Of a stretch of DNA of 57,521 nt, positions 8,656-17,209 are shown piece after piece. Made by a program: the position numbers and the translations under genes. Every line of letters starts with the position of its first letter. Within the stretch, counting starts at the first letter, position 1. A model generated the notes under the pieces. It made no database searches. It was not told the DNA's origin and saw only the letters and a program-made list of their open reading frames with translations. This stretch comes from Candidatus Poribacteria bacterium (GTDB taxonomy: Bacteria > Poribacteria > WGA-4E > WGA-3G): assembly GCA_028824125.1 (NCBI GenBank), contig JAPPES010000108.1, positions 1-57,521 on the forward strand, given 5' to 3'.

Positions 8656-8850
8656 ATATAATACCATTTCTAATATAATGTGTCATTTGCGGATATCTTG
8701 TAGGAGCGACCTCCCGGTCGCGACCAGGAGGTCGTAATCAACGGTATGAATGCCATTTAGGCATTCACCGCCTACAGAAGAAAGGTCCCCTCAGCAGACA
8801 ATAACATTTGAATCTCTTAATGAGGGAGTATTTATTAGAATTGGTATATA
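8656..8850. repeat. MITE-like element (ATACCATTTCTAATA ends) with nested palindromes
   Basis: About 195 bp bounded by imperfect inverted repeats (ATAATACCATTTCTAATATA on the left, TTATTAGAATTGGTATATA on the right). Inside are a CGACCTCC/GGAGGTCG hairpin (8707-8733) and a GAATGCC/GGCATTC palindrome (8736-8770) that recurs at 34975 and 39540. It explains most of the 308-bp gap between VOC copies 7 and 8. A lone end of the same family lies at 9961-9984. Confidence 0.7.
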
Positions 8851-8908
8851 AATATCAGAAGCAAATCAGAATCAATTTCATTTTAATTTTTTTAAGGAGA
8901 AAATACCA

Positions 8909-9265
8909 ATGGGCAATCCAGTCATGTTTTTTGAGATAGCAGGTAAAAATGGTGAAGAGTTATGTGAGTTCTATAGTTCAATTTTTGACTGGGAAGTTTC
9001 ACCAGAGACAAACAATGTTCACATGTGTAATACAGGTTCAGAAGAAGGGATTCAAGGTATTATTTTTCCAACAACTGATGATATGCCTTCTACTAATCAC
9101 GTAACATTCTATATTTCCGTAGAGGACCTTGAAGCATCCGTAGCAAAGGTCGAGAGCAATGGCGGAAAGATCATCATTCCACCCACTGAAATTCCGGGTG
9201 GCATGGGTTCCTTTGCCTGGTTTGCTGACCCCGGCGGAAACCTAATTGGTCTACATAAACAATAG
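8909..9265 (+). CDS. VOC family protein, array copy 8
   Basis: 118 residues from MGNPVMFFEIAGKN, with AAGGAG upstream. The loop that reads GHI or GHL in the other copies reads QGIIFPT here, so the conserved histidine is replaced by Ile. The C-terminal segment is DPGGNLIGLHKQ. Metal binding may therefore be lost or altered, while the fold appears intact. A terminator follows at 9311-9350. Confidence 0.85.
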   Translation: MGNPVMFFEIAGKNGEELCEFYSSIFDWEVSPETNNVHMCNTGSEEGIQGIIFPTTDDMPSTNHVTFYISVEDLEASVAKVESNGGKIIIPPTEIPGGMGSFAWFADPGGNLIGLHKQ

Positions 9266-9310
9266 ATAGTATAAACATTGTAAATTCCGGACTTTTAGAA
9301 TTAACTAAGA

Positions 9311-9350
9311 ACAGAGTGGTGAGTGGATTTCGCTACTCTGTTTTATTTTA
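9311..9350 (+). terminator. Intrinsic terminator after VOC copy 8
   Basis: ACAGAGTGGTG pairs with CGCTACTCTGT (two G-U pairs), followed by TTTTATTTTA. Nearly the same hairpin recurs after copy 9 at 9984-10027, suggesting that a gene-plus-terminator unit was duplicated. Confidence 0.75.
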
Positions 9351-9365
9351 TAGGAGTAGATTTCA

Positions 9366-9743
9366 ATGGGAAATCCTGTTACGCATTTTGAAATTGCCAG
9401 CAAAGAAGGTGAGAGGTTGGCTGAGTTTTATCGTTCCCTTTTTGATTGGGAGATTCATCGATTTGATTGGAAAATAATCCCGTTTGCCAAAGGTATTTAT
9501 GGTGTGATTGCGTCCCCGACTCACGGGTTAAAAGGACACATTTTCCCAACAACTGACGATATGGATTTTTCTAATCACGTCACGATTTATATCCTTGTTG
9601 AGGATCTTCACGCGACACTTGAGAAAATAGAAAGTTACGGAGGCAAGATTCTTATCCTACCCCAGGAAATTCCTGATAACAGAGGTATGCTTGCTATGTT
9701 TCTTGATCCAGGTGGAAACGTCATCGGTTTGCACCAACAATAG
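9366..9743 (+). CDS. VOC family protein, array copy 9
   Basis: 125 residues, the last of the array. MGNPVTHFEIASKEG (His at position 7), an extended loop (DWEIHRFDWKIIPF) like copy 7, KGHIFPT, VTIYILVEDLH and DPGGNVIGLHQQ. AGGAG lies upstream. A TATAGTA-family repeat begins four bases after the TAG stop. Copy 9 has both conserved histidines and is a good candidate for an active member. Confidence 0.85.
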   Translation: MGNPVTHFEIASKEGERLAEFYRSLFDWEIHRFDWKIIPFAKGIYGVIASPTHGLKGHIFPTTDDMDFSNHVTIYILVEDLHATLEKIESYGGKILILPQEIPDNRGMLAMFLDPGGNVIGLHQQ

Positions 9744-9747
9744 AAAG

Positions 9748-9984
9748 TATAGTAAAACCTATAATTAATGGGACACTTCTGTCCAGCAAACTGTTAGTTG
9801 CGTCTCATAGCACAAACTAAATGAAGATTAAAAAAACATTTCGGTAATTTGGCGAGGTTAGGAAACCTCGCCAGCAGGGAGGGACGCGTGTTTCGTGCGG
9901 ACGGAAAATTATCGAATTAATAAATTCATCTTCATAAAATTTGTGGGACAAAAGAGAAATATATTTTTAGAAATGGTATAATAA
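9748..9984. repeat. Composite repeat region: TATAGTA-type left end, hairpin core, second-family end
   Basis: It starts with TATAGTAAAACCTATAATTA (9748) and contains an ATGAAGATTAA / TTCATCTTCAT inverted pair around the core GCGAGGTTAGGAAACCTCGC (about 9852-9871). It finishes at 9961-9984 with a lone TTAGAAATGGTATAATA end of the family seen at 8656-8850. It looks like several elements inserted into one another. Confidence 0.65.
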
Positions 9985-10027
9985 AAACAGAGTGGTGAAC
10001 AGATGTCGCTACTCTGTTTTATTTTAA
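9984..10027. terminator. Bidirectional terminator between the VOC array and the thioredoxin-fold genes
   Basis: Stem ACAGAGTGGTG / CGCTACTCTGT, with TTTTATTTT on the plus side and, read on the minus strand, TTTTTAT on the other side. It sits six bases from the stop codon of the minus-strand gene at 10033 and can end transcription from both directions. Confidence 0.7.
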
Positions 10028-10032
10028 CATAG

Positions 10033-12366
10033 TCAAAGGTGTGCAGCCACGAGTTCTTCTAATCTTGCAGCCCATGCTTCAGGTGAATGTACTTTTCCTG
10101 ATCGTGCCTCAATTATCTTTCCATCAATATCAATCAGGACAAGCGTAGGGATATCTTGGACACTGAATTGCTGAGCCAATGCTCCCTGCATCAATTTGCC
10201 TCCATCATAGATATGGTGTCCTTGATAGTTTTTTTCACTGAGTAATCGGTGAAAATCTTCTTCATTTTTCCATCCTGCAATGTTGACACCGATAATGTCA
10301 AATCCCTTGGTGTGGTATTTTTGGTAGACTGTGTCCATATAAGTTAATTCTTTTTCACAGTAGTCTTGGCTTGTCCAAAAATAGAGTAGGACAACTTTAC
10401 CGCAATATGCCGAGGGTGAAACAGGATTCCCATCAACATCAACTGCTGAGAAATCAGGTACAACGTTTCCGATTCGTGTCATCTCTGTCCATTTCACGAG
10501 CTGGCTAAGTTGTTCTTTCCTTGTATCCACAGAGATTATTTTTCTATTCCTGTCAATAAACCACTGGGAAGGCACCTTGGTTATACCAAAATAGTGAGCA
10601 AGATCACCTCTCCCACCTTCTTCATCAAAAATCTGTGGCCACGGAATTTCATGTTCCTCAATATATTCGCGTAGTTCCGCTTCGCTTTCATCTAAACTGA
10701 TACCGATAACCTCTAATCCTTTGTCGTGATGTTCCTCATAAACTTCTTTGAGAAACGGGATTTCTGGTTCACAGAAACCACACCACTTCGCACAGAAATT
10801 TAGCACCAACATTTTGCCTTGGTAATCTGAGACAGATATAGGTGTGCCATCAAGCGCGGTCACGGAAAAATTGGGAAGTTGTAAATCAACCCATGCCTCC
10901 TGATTCCATCTAAACTTTGGATGGGGTTCCCATGGATATTCTTGCGCTAATTCAGTTTCACCTAACGTTTCATAAATATCACCGAGTCCGCGTAATGCAT
11001 ACCAGTCGTCAGGCACTTCTACAAGCCGTTCCTTAAAAGCGCGTTGCGCTTGAACGATTAAGGGTTTACATTTTGCAAGCAGTTCGGCGTTCTCTTCGGG
11101 ACTTTTCATCAACTTCCGATAGATCACACATGGTGTTGTACCTACTTCTTTGTACAGTCTTACCAACCAATGGTACAATTCTGACTTGCCTTGTCGTTGT
11201 GCCCTTTCAAACAACTCTTCAAGTAACGTAAGCGAAGTATTATAACTAATTACATAAAAACAGATCTCTGCGTCGTTAGGCACCAACATCATTGCTTGTT
11301 CATTAAGTGTGCTATAACCTTTCTGCTCAATTACCGCTAAAATTTTTGCTGCAGCACCGTTTTCAGGTTGTTTTTCATATACAGCTTCAGCGAATTCTCT
11401 CAGTTCCAGCAGCATCGCATCAGGGAACAGTGGAACGTACTTTGGAAGTTGTAATGGTAACGTCGTCAGACCGTCAATAACCCCTGCTTCTATTTTTGTT
11501 TTGAAGTAATCTAAAAGTTTTTTCTGAACCTTGGGTGTCAGTTTCCATCTGGGTACTGAAAGCCCACGGTCTTCCAATGTATCAAGATAAGCATCCCAAA
11601 AATCTGTATTCTCAGATATTTCCTTCCCAAAGATATTTGGGTCGTCTGATTCTTCTACCATTACTTTGTTAAATGCCGCTTGTTCTTCGGATATCAAATC
11701 TCTACATTTCTCAATTGTGCCTTCACCTATTCGGTTCCCCCTATCCCCTTCGCGCTTTTCCCAATATCGTGCATCCAATGATTTTAGGCGTGTATATACT
11801 GAATAGGGTGTTACTCTATGTCGCCGATAGAAATTTCTCACTTCATGGTAACGTGCAGAATTATTTTGTCGTTTTGCCCACTCAAATATGTTTTCAAGTG
11901 CAGCGAAAATAATTGGATACGCATTAATGGGTCCGTAAGAACCGTGGCTTTGCCTATACTTATTTATTAAGAGCAGATTCAAACCTGGATCTTTCGGCAG
12001 TATTGTTAAAGCTCTTTCCACCAACGGAAAAGCCTCACTGAACTGCATCTCTGTATAAGCAACATTTGCTAATAATGTAAGTGCTGCGCCGTTATCTTGA
12101 TCAGTATCAAGAAAACTTTCAGCTAATAACCGCAACTTTGGAAGCATCTCTTCTGGGAAACGCCAAAAATAGTCGGAAAGTGTTGGAGGGAGTGCTGATT
12201 CACCATCTGTAATGCCTACTTCAATTTTCGTTTTGAAGTAATTGAGGATTTTTTCTTGCATTCTCTCATCCATCTCCAATTCGCCCCTGCCTACTGAAAG
12301 CCCGAAGTTGTATTGTGAGTTGAGAAACGTATACCAGAAATCTGTGGAATCGTATTTTTCTCTCAT
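10033..12366 (-). CDS. Helical-repeat protein with two thioredoxin-like (TlpA/redoxin) domains, paralogue A
   Basis: 777 residues with no signal peptide. The N-terminal two thirds hold a duplicated alpha-helical module (about residues 8-200 and 253-440; compare STDFWYTFLNSQYNFGLS with NTDFWDAYLDTLEDRGLS) and a TPR-like segment near 440-480. Redoxin domain 1 (about 493-625) has the active motif WCGFC (C529, C532) and the cis-Pro loop VPSQW. Redoxin domain 2 (about 633-777) keeps only the second cysteine (SQDYC, C670), so it is probably not a standard disulfide reductase. It is the last of three tandem paralogues, 42 bp after gene B. A cytoplasmic thiol-redox role is inferred. Confidence 0.8.
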   Translation of the reverse strand: MREKYDSTDFWYTFLNSQYNFGLSVGRGELEMDERMQEKILNYFKTKIEVGITDGESALPPTLSDYFWRFPEEMLPKLRLLAESFLDTDQDNGAALTLLANVAYTEMQFSEAFPLVERALTILPKDPGLNLLLINKYRQSHGSYGPINAYPIIFAALENIFEWAKRQNNSARYHEVRNFYRRHRVTPYSVYTRLKSLDARYWEKREGDRGNRIGEGTIEKCRDLISEEQAAFNKVMVEESDDPNIFGKEISENTDFWDAYLDTLEDRGLSVPRWKLTPKVQKKLLDYFKTKIEAGVIDGLTTLPLQLPKYVPLFPDAMLLELREFAEAVYEKQPENGAAAKILAVIEQKGYSTLNEQAMMLVPNDAEICFYVISYNTSLTLLEELFERAQRQGKSELYHWLVRLYKEVGTTPCVIYRKLMKSPEENAELLAKCKPLIVQAQRAFKERLVEVPDDWYALRGLGDIYETLGETELAQEYPWEPHPKFRWNQEAWVDLQLPNFSVTALDGTPISVSDYQGKMLVLNFCAKWCGFCEPEIPFLKEVYEEHHDKGLEVIGISLDESEAELREYIEEHEIPWPQIFDEEGGRGDLAHYFGITKVPSQWFIDRNRKIISVDTRKEQLSQLVKWTEMTRIGNVVPDFSAVDVDGNPVSPSAYCGKVVLLYFWTSQDYCEKELTYMDTVYQKYHTKGFDIIGVNIAGWKNEEDFHRLLSEKNYQGHHIYDGGKLMQGALAQQFSVQDIPTLVLIDIDGKIIEARSGKVHSPEAWAARLEELVAAHL

Positions 12367-12408
12367 AATTGTTCTCTTATACTGTGTTGTGAAATGCCAA
12401 CGTATTCT

Positions 12409-14832
12409 TTATAGGTGCGCTGCTACAAGTTTTTCCAATTTCGCAGCCCATGCTTCAGGTGAATGCACCTTCCCCGATCGCGCATCAATTACCTTTCCAT
12501 TAGTATCAATTAGGATAAAGGCAGGGAGGTCAACTTTACGACTTCTTGGACCATGTCCGAATCCGAACTGTTCAACCAGTGCAGCGTGTTCTCCATCATG
12601 AGCCGCATAGATATAGTGTCCTTGATGATTTTCTTTGTGAACTATATCGCGCAGGACATCTTCATCTCTCCACCCACCAATATTGACACCAATTACCTCA
12701 AATCCATTCTTGTGATGTTTCTCGTATAGTGTGTCAATGATTGTGAGTTCAAGTTCCTGGCGGATATAACCAAAATGGATTAGGGCAACTTTCCCTCTAA
12801 ATGCAGCGGAAGAAATAGAATTTCCGTCTACATCAACTGCAGTAAAATCTGGAATCACGTTACCTATACGTGTGGTCTCTGTCCACTTCACCAATTGACT
12901 AAGTTGTTCTTCGCTTGTACTAACCGAGATGACTTTTCCGTCCCGGTCAATAAGCCATTGCGAAGGAATACCATTAATACCGAAATACCGGGCAAGTTCT
13001 GTATTCCAGCCTTTGCCATCATAAATCTGTGGCCACGTTATGTTATGCTCCTCAATATATTCTTTTAGTTCCGCTTCGTTTTTATCTAAACTAATACCGA
13101 TTACTTCAAAACCGTTGTGGTGATGTTCTTTGTATGCCTCTTTAATATAAGGTATTTCTGATGCACAGAAACCACACCACTTCGCACAGAAACTTAGTAG
13201 CAGAAATTTGCCTTTATAATCCGAAGCAGTTATTGATGTGCCATCATGAGTGGTTGCTGAAAAATCTGGTAGTCTTCTACCTACCCATGCTTTCTGATTC
13301 CATATGGTTTCTATGTTTGAATGGCCTTTCCACGGATATTTTTGTGCCAATTCGATTTCACCCAAGACTTCATAAATATCACCGAGTCCGCGTAAGGAAT
13401 ACCAATCATCTGGATCATGTGTAAGCTGTTGTTGAAATACATCAAGCATCTGTTCTATCAATGGTTTACACTTTGCAATCAGTTCGGCGTTTCCTTCAGG
13501 ATTTTTCATCAGATTCCGATAGATATGACAAGGCGTCCTGCCGACCTCTTTGTATAATTGTTTCAACCAGCGATACAACTCGGATTCACCAAGCTGCTTT
13601 GTTCTTCCAAACATTTGTTCAAGTGCAGTGAGTGTCAACTTAAACAAAGGATCATAGGATTCATCGTAATGACTAATAGCAAAAAAACAAGTTTCAGGAT
13701 CGTTGGGTGTTAACACCATCGCTTGTTCAAGCCAGGTAAGATCACTATCCGATTCCCCATAACGGACACGTTTACCATCCCACACAATGATTGCTAACAT
13801 TTTCATCGCAGCACCGTTTTTCGGTTGTGATTCAAGTGCCTCTTCAGCAAATTCACGGAGTTCCATGTGCATCACTTCAGGAAAATTTGTGATGTGTCTT
13901 TGTAGTTGTGCTGGCAGCGTTGTTTTACCTTCAACGATTCCTTCTTTAATCCTTGTTTTCAAGTATTCCAGAAGTTGCTCTTGGTCATTCGGTGTGAGTC
14001 TTCTTGGCGGCGCATTTTTACGGTCTTCAAGCGATTTCAGATACGCTTCCCATATATCTGTATTATCAGCTACTGCATCGGCTAAGTCTTGTTGCTCTTC
14101 CGATTGTTGCCCAAAATTTTTCCGGAATGCAGCATTTTCCGTATCAACCAAATCTCTGCATTCCTGAATAAGAGATTTATATTTTTCAATTTGGGGCATC
14201 TTTTCTTCTAAACTTGCAGTCTCTTTAGCACGCTGCTTAAGCCCCTGAAGTGCGTCTCTTAGGTGCTTATACACTGTGTAGGGGGTTATCCTATGTTGAA
14301 TATAAAATGATCTTGCTTCCTGATATCGAGCCGTGTTATCTTGTTGCATTGCCCATTTATATAGGTTTTCAAGTATACTAAGGACTTTTACTATTTCATC
14401 AATGTCCGGTCTACCCCTCATTCTAAATTCGTTTATAACTACCAAATTCATACACGGGTCATTCGGTAACAGAGCCGCTGCTTCATCAATGTACGGTTCA
14501 CTTTTAGCATCCCAGTCTGAAAGTTCCACCATTGTGCGAAATAAGGCTGCTGCGCCGTTATTGGGATCTGTTTCAAGATAACCTTCCGCTAATGATCGTA
14601 GTTTTGGTAACATCTCTTTTGGAAGCCGCCAAAAGTAATTGTGAACTCCGGGTGGAAGGGCAGTCACACCATCAACAACACCCTCTTCAATCTTTGTTCT
14701 GAAGTATGCAAGAAGTTTTTCCTGCATCTCTTCGTCTATTTCTGATATGCCACTTTTTGATGAGAGCCCAAAGTTGTAAAGTGAATTGACGAATGTATAC
14801 CAAAAATCTGTTGAATCGTATTTATTGGACAT
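12409..14832 (-). CDS. Helical-repeat protein with two thioredoxin-like domains, paralogue B
   Basis: 807 residues with the same architecture as its neighbours: a duplicated helical module (STDFWYTFVNSLYNFGLS near residue 6, NTDIWEAYLKSLEDR near 258), then redoxin domain 1 with KWCGFC, then redoxin domain 2. Domain 2 has no cysteine at the active site (HFGYIRQELELT) yet ends with the same GKVHSPEAWAAKLEKLVAAHL-type tail as paralogue A, so it may be structural or ligand-binding. AGGAG lies upstream of ATG 14832. A tract of about 275 bp in redoxin domain 1 is nearly identical in DNA to paralogue C. Confidence 0.8.
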   Translation of the reverse strand: MSNKYDSTDFWYTFVNSLYNFGLSSKSGISEIDEEMQEKLLAYFRTKIEEGVVDGVTALPPGVHNYFWRLPKEMLPKLRSLAEGYLETDPNNGAAALFRTMVELSDWDAKSEPYIDEAAALLPNDPCMNLVVINEFRMRGRPDIDEIVKVLSILENLYKWAMQQDNTARYQEARSFYIQHRITPYTVYKHLRDALQGLKQRAKETASLEEKMPQIEKYKSLIQECRDLVDTENAAFRKNFGQQSEEQQDLADAVADNTDIWEAYLKSLEDRKNAPPRRLTPNDQEQLLEYLKTRIKEGIVEGKTTLPAQLQRHITNFPEVMHMELREFAEEALESQPKNGAAMKMLAIIVWDGKRVRYGESDSDLTWLEQAMVLTPNDPETCFFAISHYDESYDPLFKLTLTALEQMFGRTKQLGESELYRWLKQLYKEVGRTPCHIYRNLMKNPEGNAELIAKCKPLIEQMLDVFQQQLTHDPDDWYSLRGLGDIYEVLGEIELAQKYPWKGHSNIETIWNQKAWVGRRLPDFSATTHDGTSITASDYKGKFLLLSFCAKWCGFCASEIPYIKEAYKEHHHNGFEVIGISLDKNEAELKEYIEEHNITWPQIYDGKGWNTELARYFGINGIPSQWLIDRDGKVISVSTSEEQLSQLVKWTETTRIGNVIPDFTAVDVDGNSISSAAFRGKVALIHFGYIRQELELTIIDTLYEKHHKNGFEVIGVNIGGWRDEDVLRDIVHKENHQGHYIYAAHDGEHAALVEQFGFGHGPRSRKVDLPAFILIDTNGKVIDARSGKVHSPEAWAAKLEKLVAAHL

Positions 14833-14882
14833 TACGGTTCTCCTAATTATTGTCCGTAATACTTTGTGTTGATATTACAGTG

Positions 14883-14972
14883 TATCTCATAAATGCAATT
14901 TTGTCCAAATTCACCGAATCATGTGTTTGGTAAATCGGGGTTAGAGAAACCCCTCTTACCATTTATGAGATA
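14883..14972. repeat. Short inverted-repeat element (TATCTCATAAATG ends)
   Basis: 90 bp with perfect 13-bp terminal inverted repeats (14883-14895 and 14960-14972) and an internal GGGGTT/AACCCC hairpin. A related internal sequence (GGTTTCTAACCCCGATTTA) occurs at about 53207. It lies between paralogues B and C, 17 bp from the end of C. Confidence 0.8.
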
Positions 14973-14989
14973 GGTTGTAGGAACTTGGA

Positions 14990-16906
14990 TTATATCAACT
15001 GCTCAACGAGTTGACCAAGTTGTTCACCTCTTGTATCTACAGAGAGGATCGTTCCATCCCGATCAATAAGCCACTGTGATGGGAGACAAATGATACCGAA
15101 ATACCGGGCAAGTTCTGTATTCCAGCCTTTGCCATCATAAATCCGTGGCCACGTTATGTTATGCTCCTCAATATATTCTTTTAGTTCCGCTTCGTTTTTA
15201 TCTAAACTAATACCGATTACTTCAAAACCGTTGTGGTGATGTTCTTTGTATGCCTCTTTAATATAAGGTATTTCTGATGCACAGAAACCACACCACTTCG
15301 CACAGAAACTTAGTAGCAGAAATTTGCCTTTATAATCCGAAGCAGTTATTGATGTGCCATCATGGGTAGTTGCTGAAAAATCGGGAAGTTTTCTGCCAAC
15401 CCATGCTTTCTGATTCCACACAGTTTCTATATTTGAATGCCCCTCCCACGGATATTTTTGTGCCAATTCGGTTTCACCCAAGGCTTCATAGATATCACCG
15501 AGTCCGCGTAATGCATACCAATCATCGGGGTCTTTTTCAAGACGTTGCTGAAAAGCTTGTTGTGCTTGATCAATCAGCAGCTTACATCGCGTAATCAACT
15601 CAACGTTTTCATCTGGCTTTTTCATTAGATTACGATAGATATGACAAGGGGTTGTACCTACCTCTTTGTATAACTTTGCTAACCAACAGGACAATTCGGT
15701 TTTACCATGCGATTGTGCCCTATTGAACAATTTTTCCAGTAACGACAATTCATCAAGCCCCCTGTTACTGCTCATCGCAAAAAAGCAGATTTCTGGGTCG
15801 TTCGGTACCAACGGTACTGCCTGTTCAATGAATGGGTTTCCTAACCGAAGAAAGTTATCATTCTTTTCCACAACGATGGCTAACACTTTTGCTGCAGCTC
15901 CGTTCTCTGGCTGTTTTTCAAGCATTTCTTCAGCGAATTCACGGAGTTCCAAATGCATTGCCTTGGGAAAGCGTGGAACATACTCAGGAAGGTCCAATGG
16001 TAATGTCGTTAATCCATCAGTAACACCTTCTTCTATTCTCGTTTTGAAGTATTTCAGTAGTTGATCCTGAACTTTCTTGGTAAGTACCCATCTTGGGGTT
16101 GAGAGGCCCCGTTCTATCAGTGAATCAAGGAATGCTTCCCAAAAATTGACATTTTCGGGTGATTCATCAACTATGAGTGGTTGCTCAACTGCAGCTTGAA
16201 TTGCTTCCCTATGAAACGTATCCTGTTCTGCGTATATCAAGGTGCGGCATTTTTCAATCGCCTCTTGGCATTTTTTAACAACCCCAACTTTTTCTCTCTT
16301 TTTCCATCGTGCCTCGATTGATTTTAGGTTTGTGTAAACTGAATAGGGTGTTATTCTCTCTCCAAAATAGAAAGATCTCGCATCTTGAAAGCGTGCAGAA
16401 TTATCTTGTCGTTTTGCCCACTCAAATACATTTTCAAGCACAGTGAGAATCGTTTCTTGAGCTTCTACAATTTTAGCACCGCCATAGTACCGCCTATATT
16501 TGTAAATGATAAGCAAATTCAGGCATGGATCTTTTGGTACCAGTGTTAATGCTTTTTCTACAAACGGCAATGACTCCTCGCGTCCTAAGTCCGTATAGGC
16601 AACAGTTGCCAATAGCACGGCTGCTGGTCCATTGTCAGGATCAGTGTCAAGGAAACCTTCAGCTAAAGACCTTAGTTTTGGTAACATCTCCTGTGGTAAA
16701 CGCCAACAATAGTCTGACAGTCTTGGCGGGAGTGCGGTTTCACCGTCTGTAACGCCCTCTTCAATCTTTGTTCTGAAGTATGCAAGAAGTTTTTCCTGCA
16801 TCTCTTCGTCTATTTCTGATATGCCACTTTTTAATGAGAGTCCTTCATTATAGAGTGAATTGATAAAAATATACCAGAAATCTGTTGAATCGTATTTATC
16901 AATCAT
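14990..16906 (-). CDS. Helical-repeat thioredoxin-like protein, paralogue C, C-terminally truncated
   Basis: 638 residues. It has the duplicated helical module (STDFWYIFINSLYNEGLS, then VNFWEAFLDSLIERGLS) and redoxin domain 1 with KWCGFC, but it stops after GQLVEQLI, where A and B continue into redoxin domain 2. The stop codon lies in a repeat end (GTAGGAACTTGGATTAT, 14977-14993) also found at 28287, 35137 and 53317, so insertion of repeat DNA probably removed the second domain. GGAGG lies eight bases before ATG 16906. It is probably still a functional single-redoxin protein. It is the first gene of the three in transcription order. Confidence 0.78.
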   Translation of the reverse strand: MIDKYDSTDFWYIFINSLYNEGLSLKSGISEIDEEMQEKLLAYFRTKIEEGVTDGETALPPRLSDYCWRLPQEMLPKLRSLAEGFLDTDPDNGPAAVLLATVAYTDLGREESLPFVEKALTLVPKDPCLNLLIIYKYRRYYGGAKIVEAQETILTVLENVFEWAKRQDNSARFQDARSFYFGERITPYSVYTNLKSIEARWKKREKVGVVKKCQEAIEKCRTLIYAEQDTFHREAIQAAVEQPLIVDESPENVNFWEAFLDSLIERGLSTPRWVLTKKVQDQLLKYFKTRIEEGVTDGLTTLPLDLPEYVPRFPKAMHLELREFAEEMLEKQPENGAAAKVLAIVVEKNDNFLRLGNPFIEQAVPLVPNDPEICFFAMSSNRGLDELSLLEKLFNRAQSHGKTELSCWLAKLYKEVGTTPCHIYRNLMKKPDENVELITRCKLLIDQAQQAFQQRLEKDPDDWYALRGLGDIYEALGETELAQKYPWEGHSNIETVWNQKAWVGRKLPDFSATTHDGTSITASDYKGKFLLLSFCAKWCGFCASEIPYIKEAYKEHHHNGFEVIGISLDKNEAELKEYIEEHNITWPRIYDGKGWNTELARYFGIICLPSQWLIDRDGTILSVDTRGEQLGQLVEQLI

Positions 16907-16936
16907 AATGAACCTCCATGTTACGGATTTTTCAGT

Positions 16937-17206
16937 TATAGTGAAATCTATAATTACTTGTACACATTGTAGCGCAAACTGTATGAAGATTAATTTATTA
17001 ATTCGGTAATTTTAGATCCGCACAAGGCAGGTGCACCTCCCCTGCTGGCAAGGTTTCCTAACCTTGCCATATTACCGATTTATTTTCTTAAACTTCATTT
17101 AGTTTGCGTACACTACTGCACAAACTAAAAGTTTGTGCTACAGCACGGGCTGGCGGTTTAGGTCCCACGGACCAAAAGTGTACATATATTTTTGGATTTT
17201 ACTATA
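16937..17206. repeat. MITE-like element, TATAGTA family, long form
   Basis: 270 bp with terminal TATAGTGAAATCT and GGATTTTACTATA. Inside, TGAAGATTAATTTATTAA and its inverse near 17076-17098 flank a GGCAAGGTTTCCTAACCTTGCC hairpin, followed by ACAAACTAAAAGTTTGT palindromes. The right end is three bases from the stop codon of the next gene. It fills the 303-bp gap between the genes at 14990 and 17210. Confidence 0.8.
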
Positions 17207-17209
17207 AAA

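Noticed and set aside
5534..9743. CRISPR array or tandem DNA repeat
   Set aside because: The periodicity comes from diverged paralogous genes of about 360-390 bp, not from short identical repeats with spacers.
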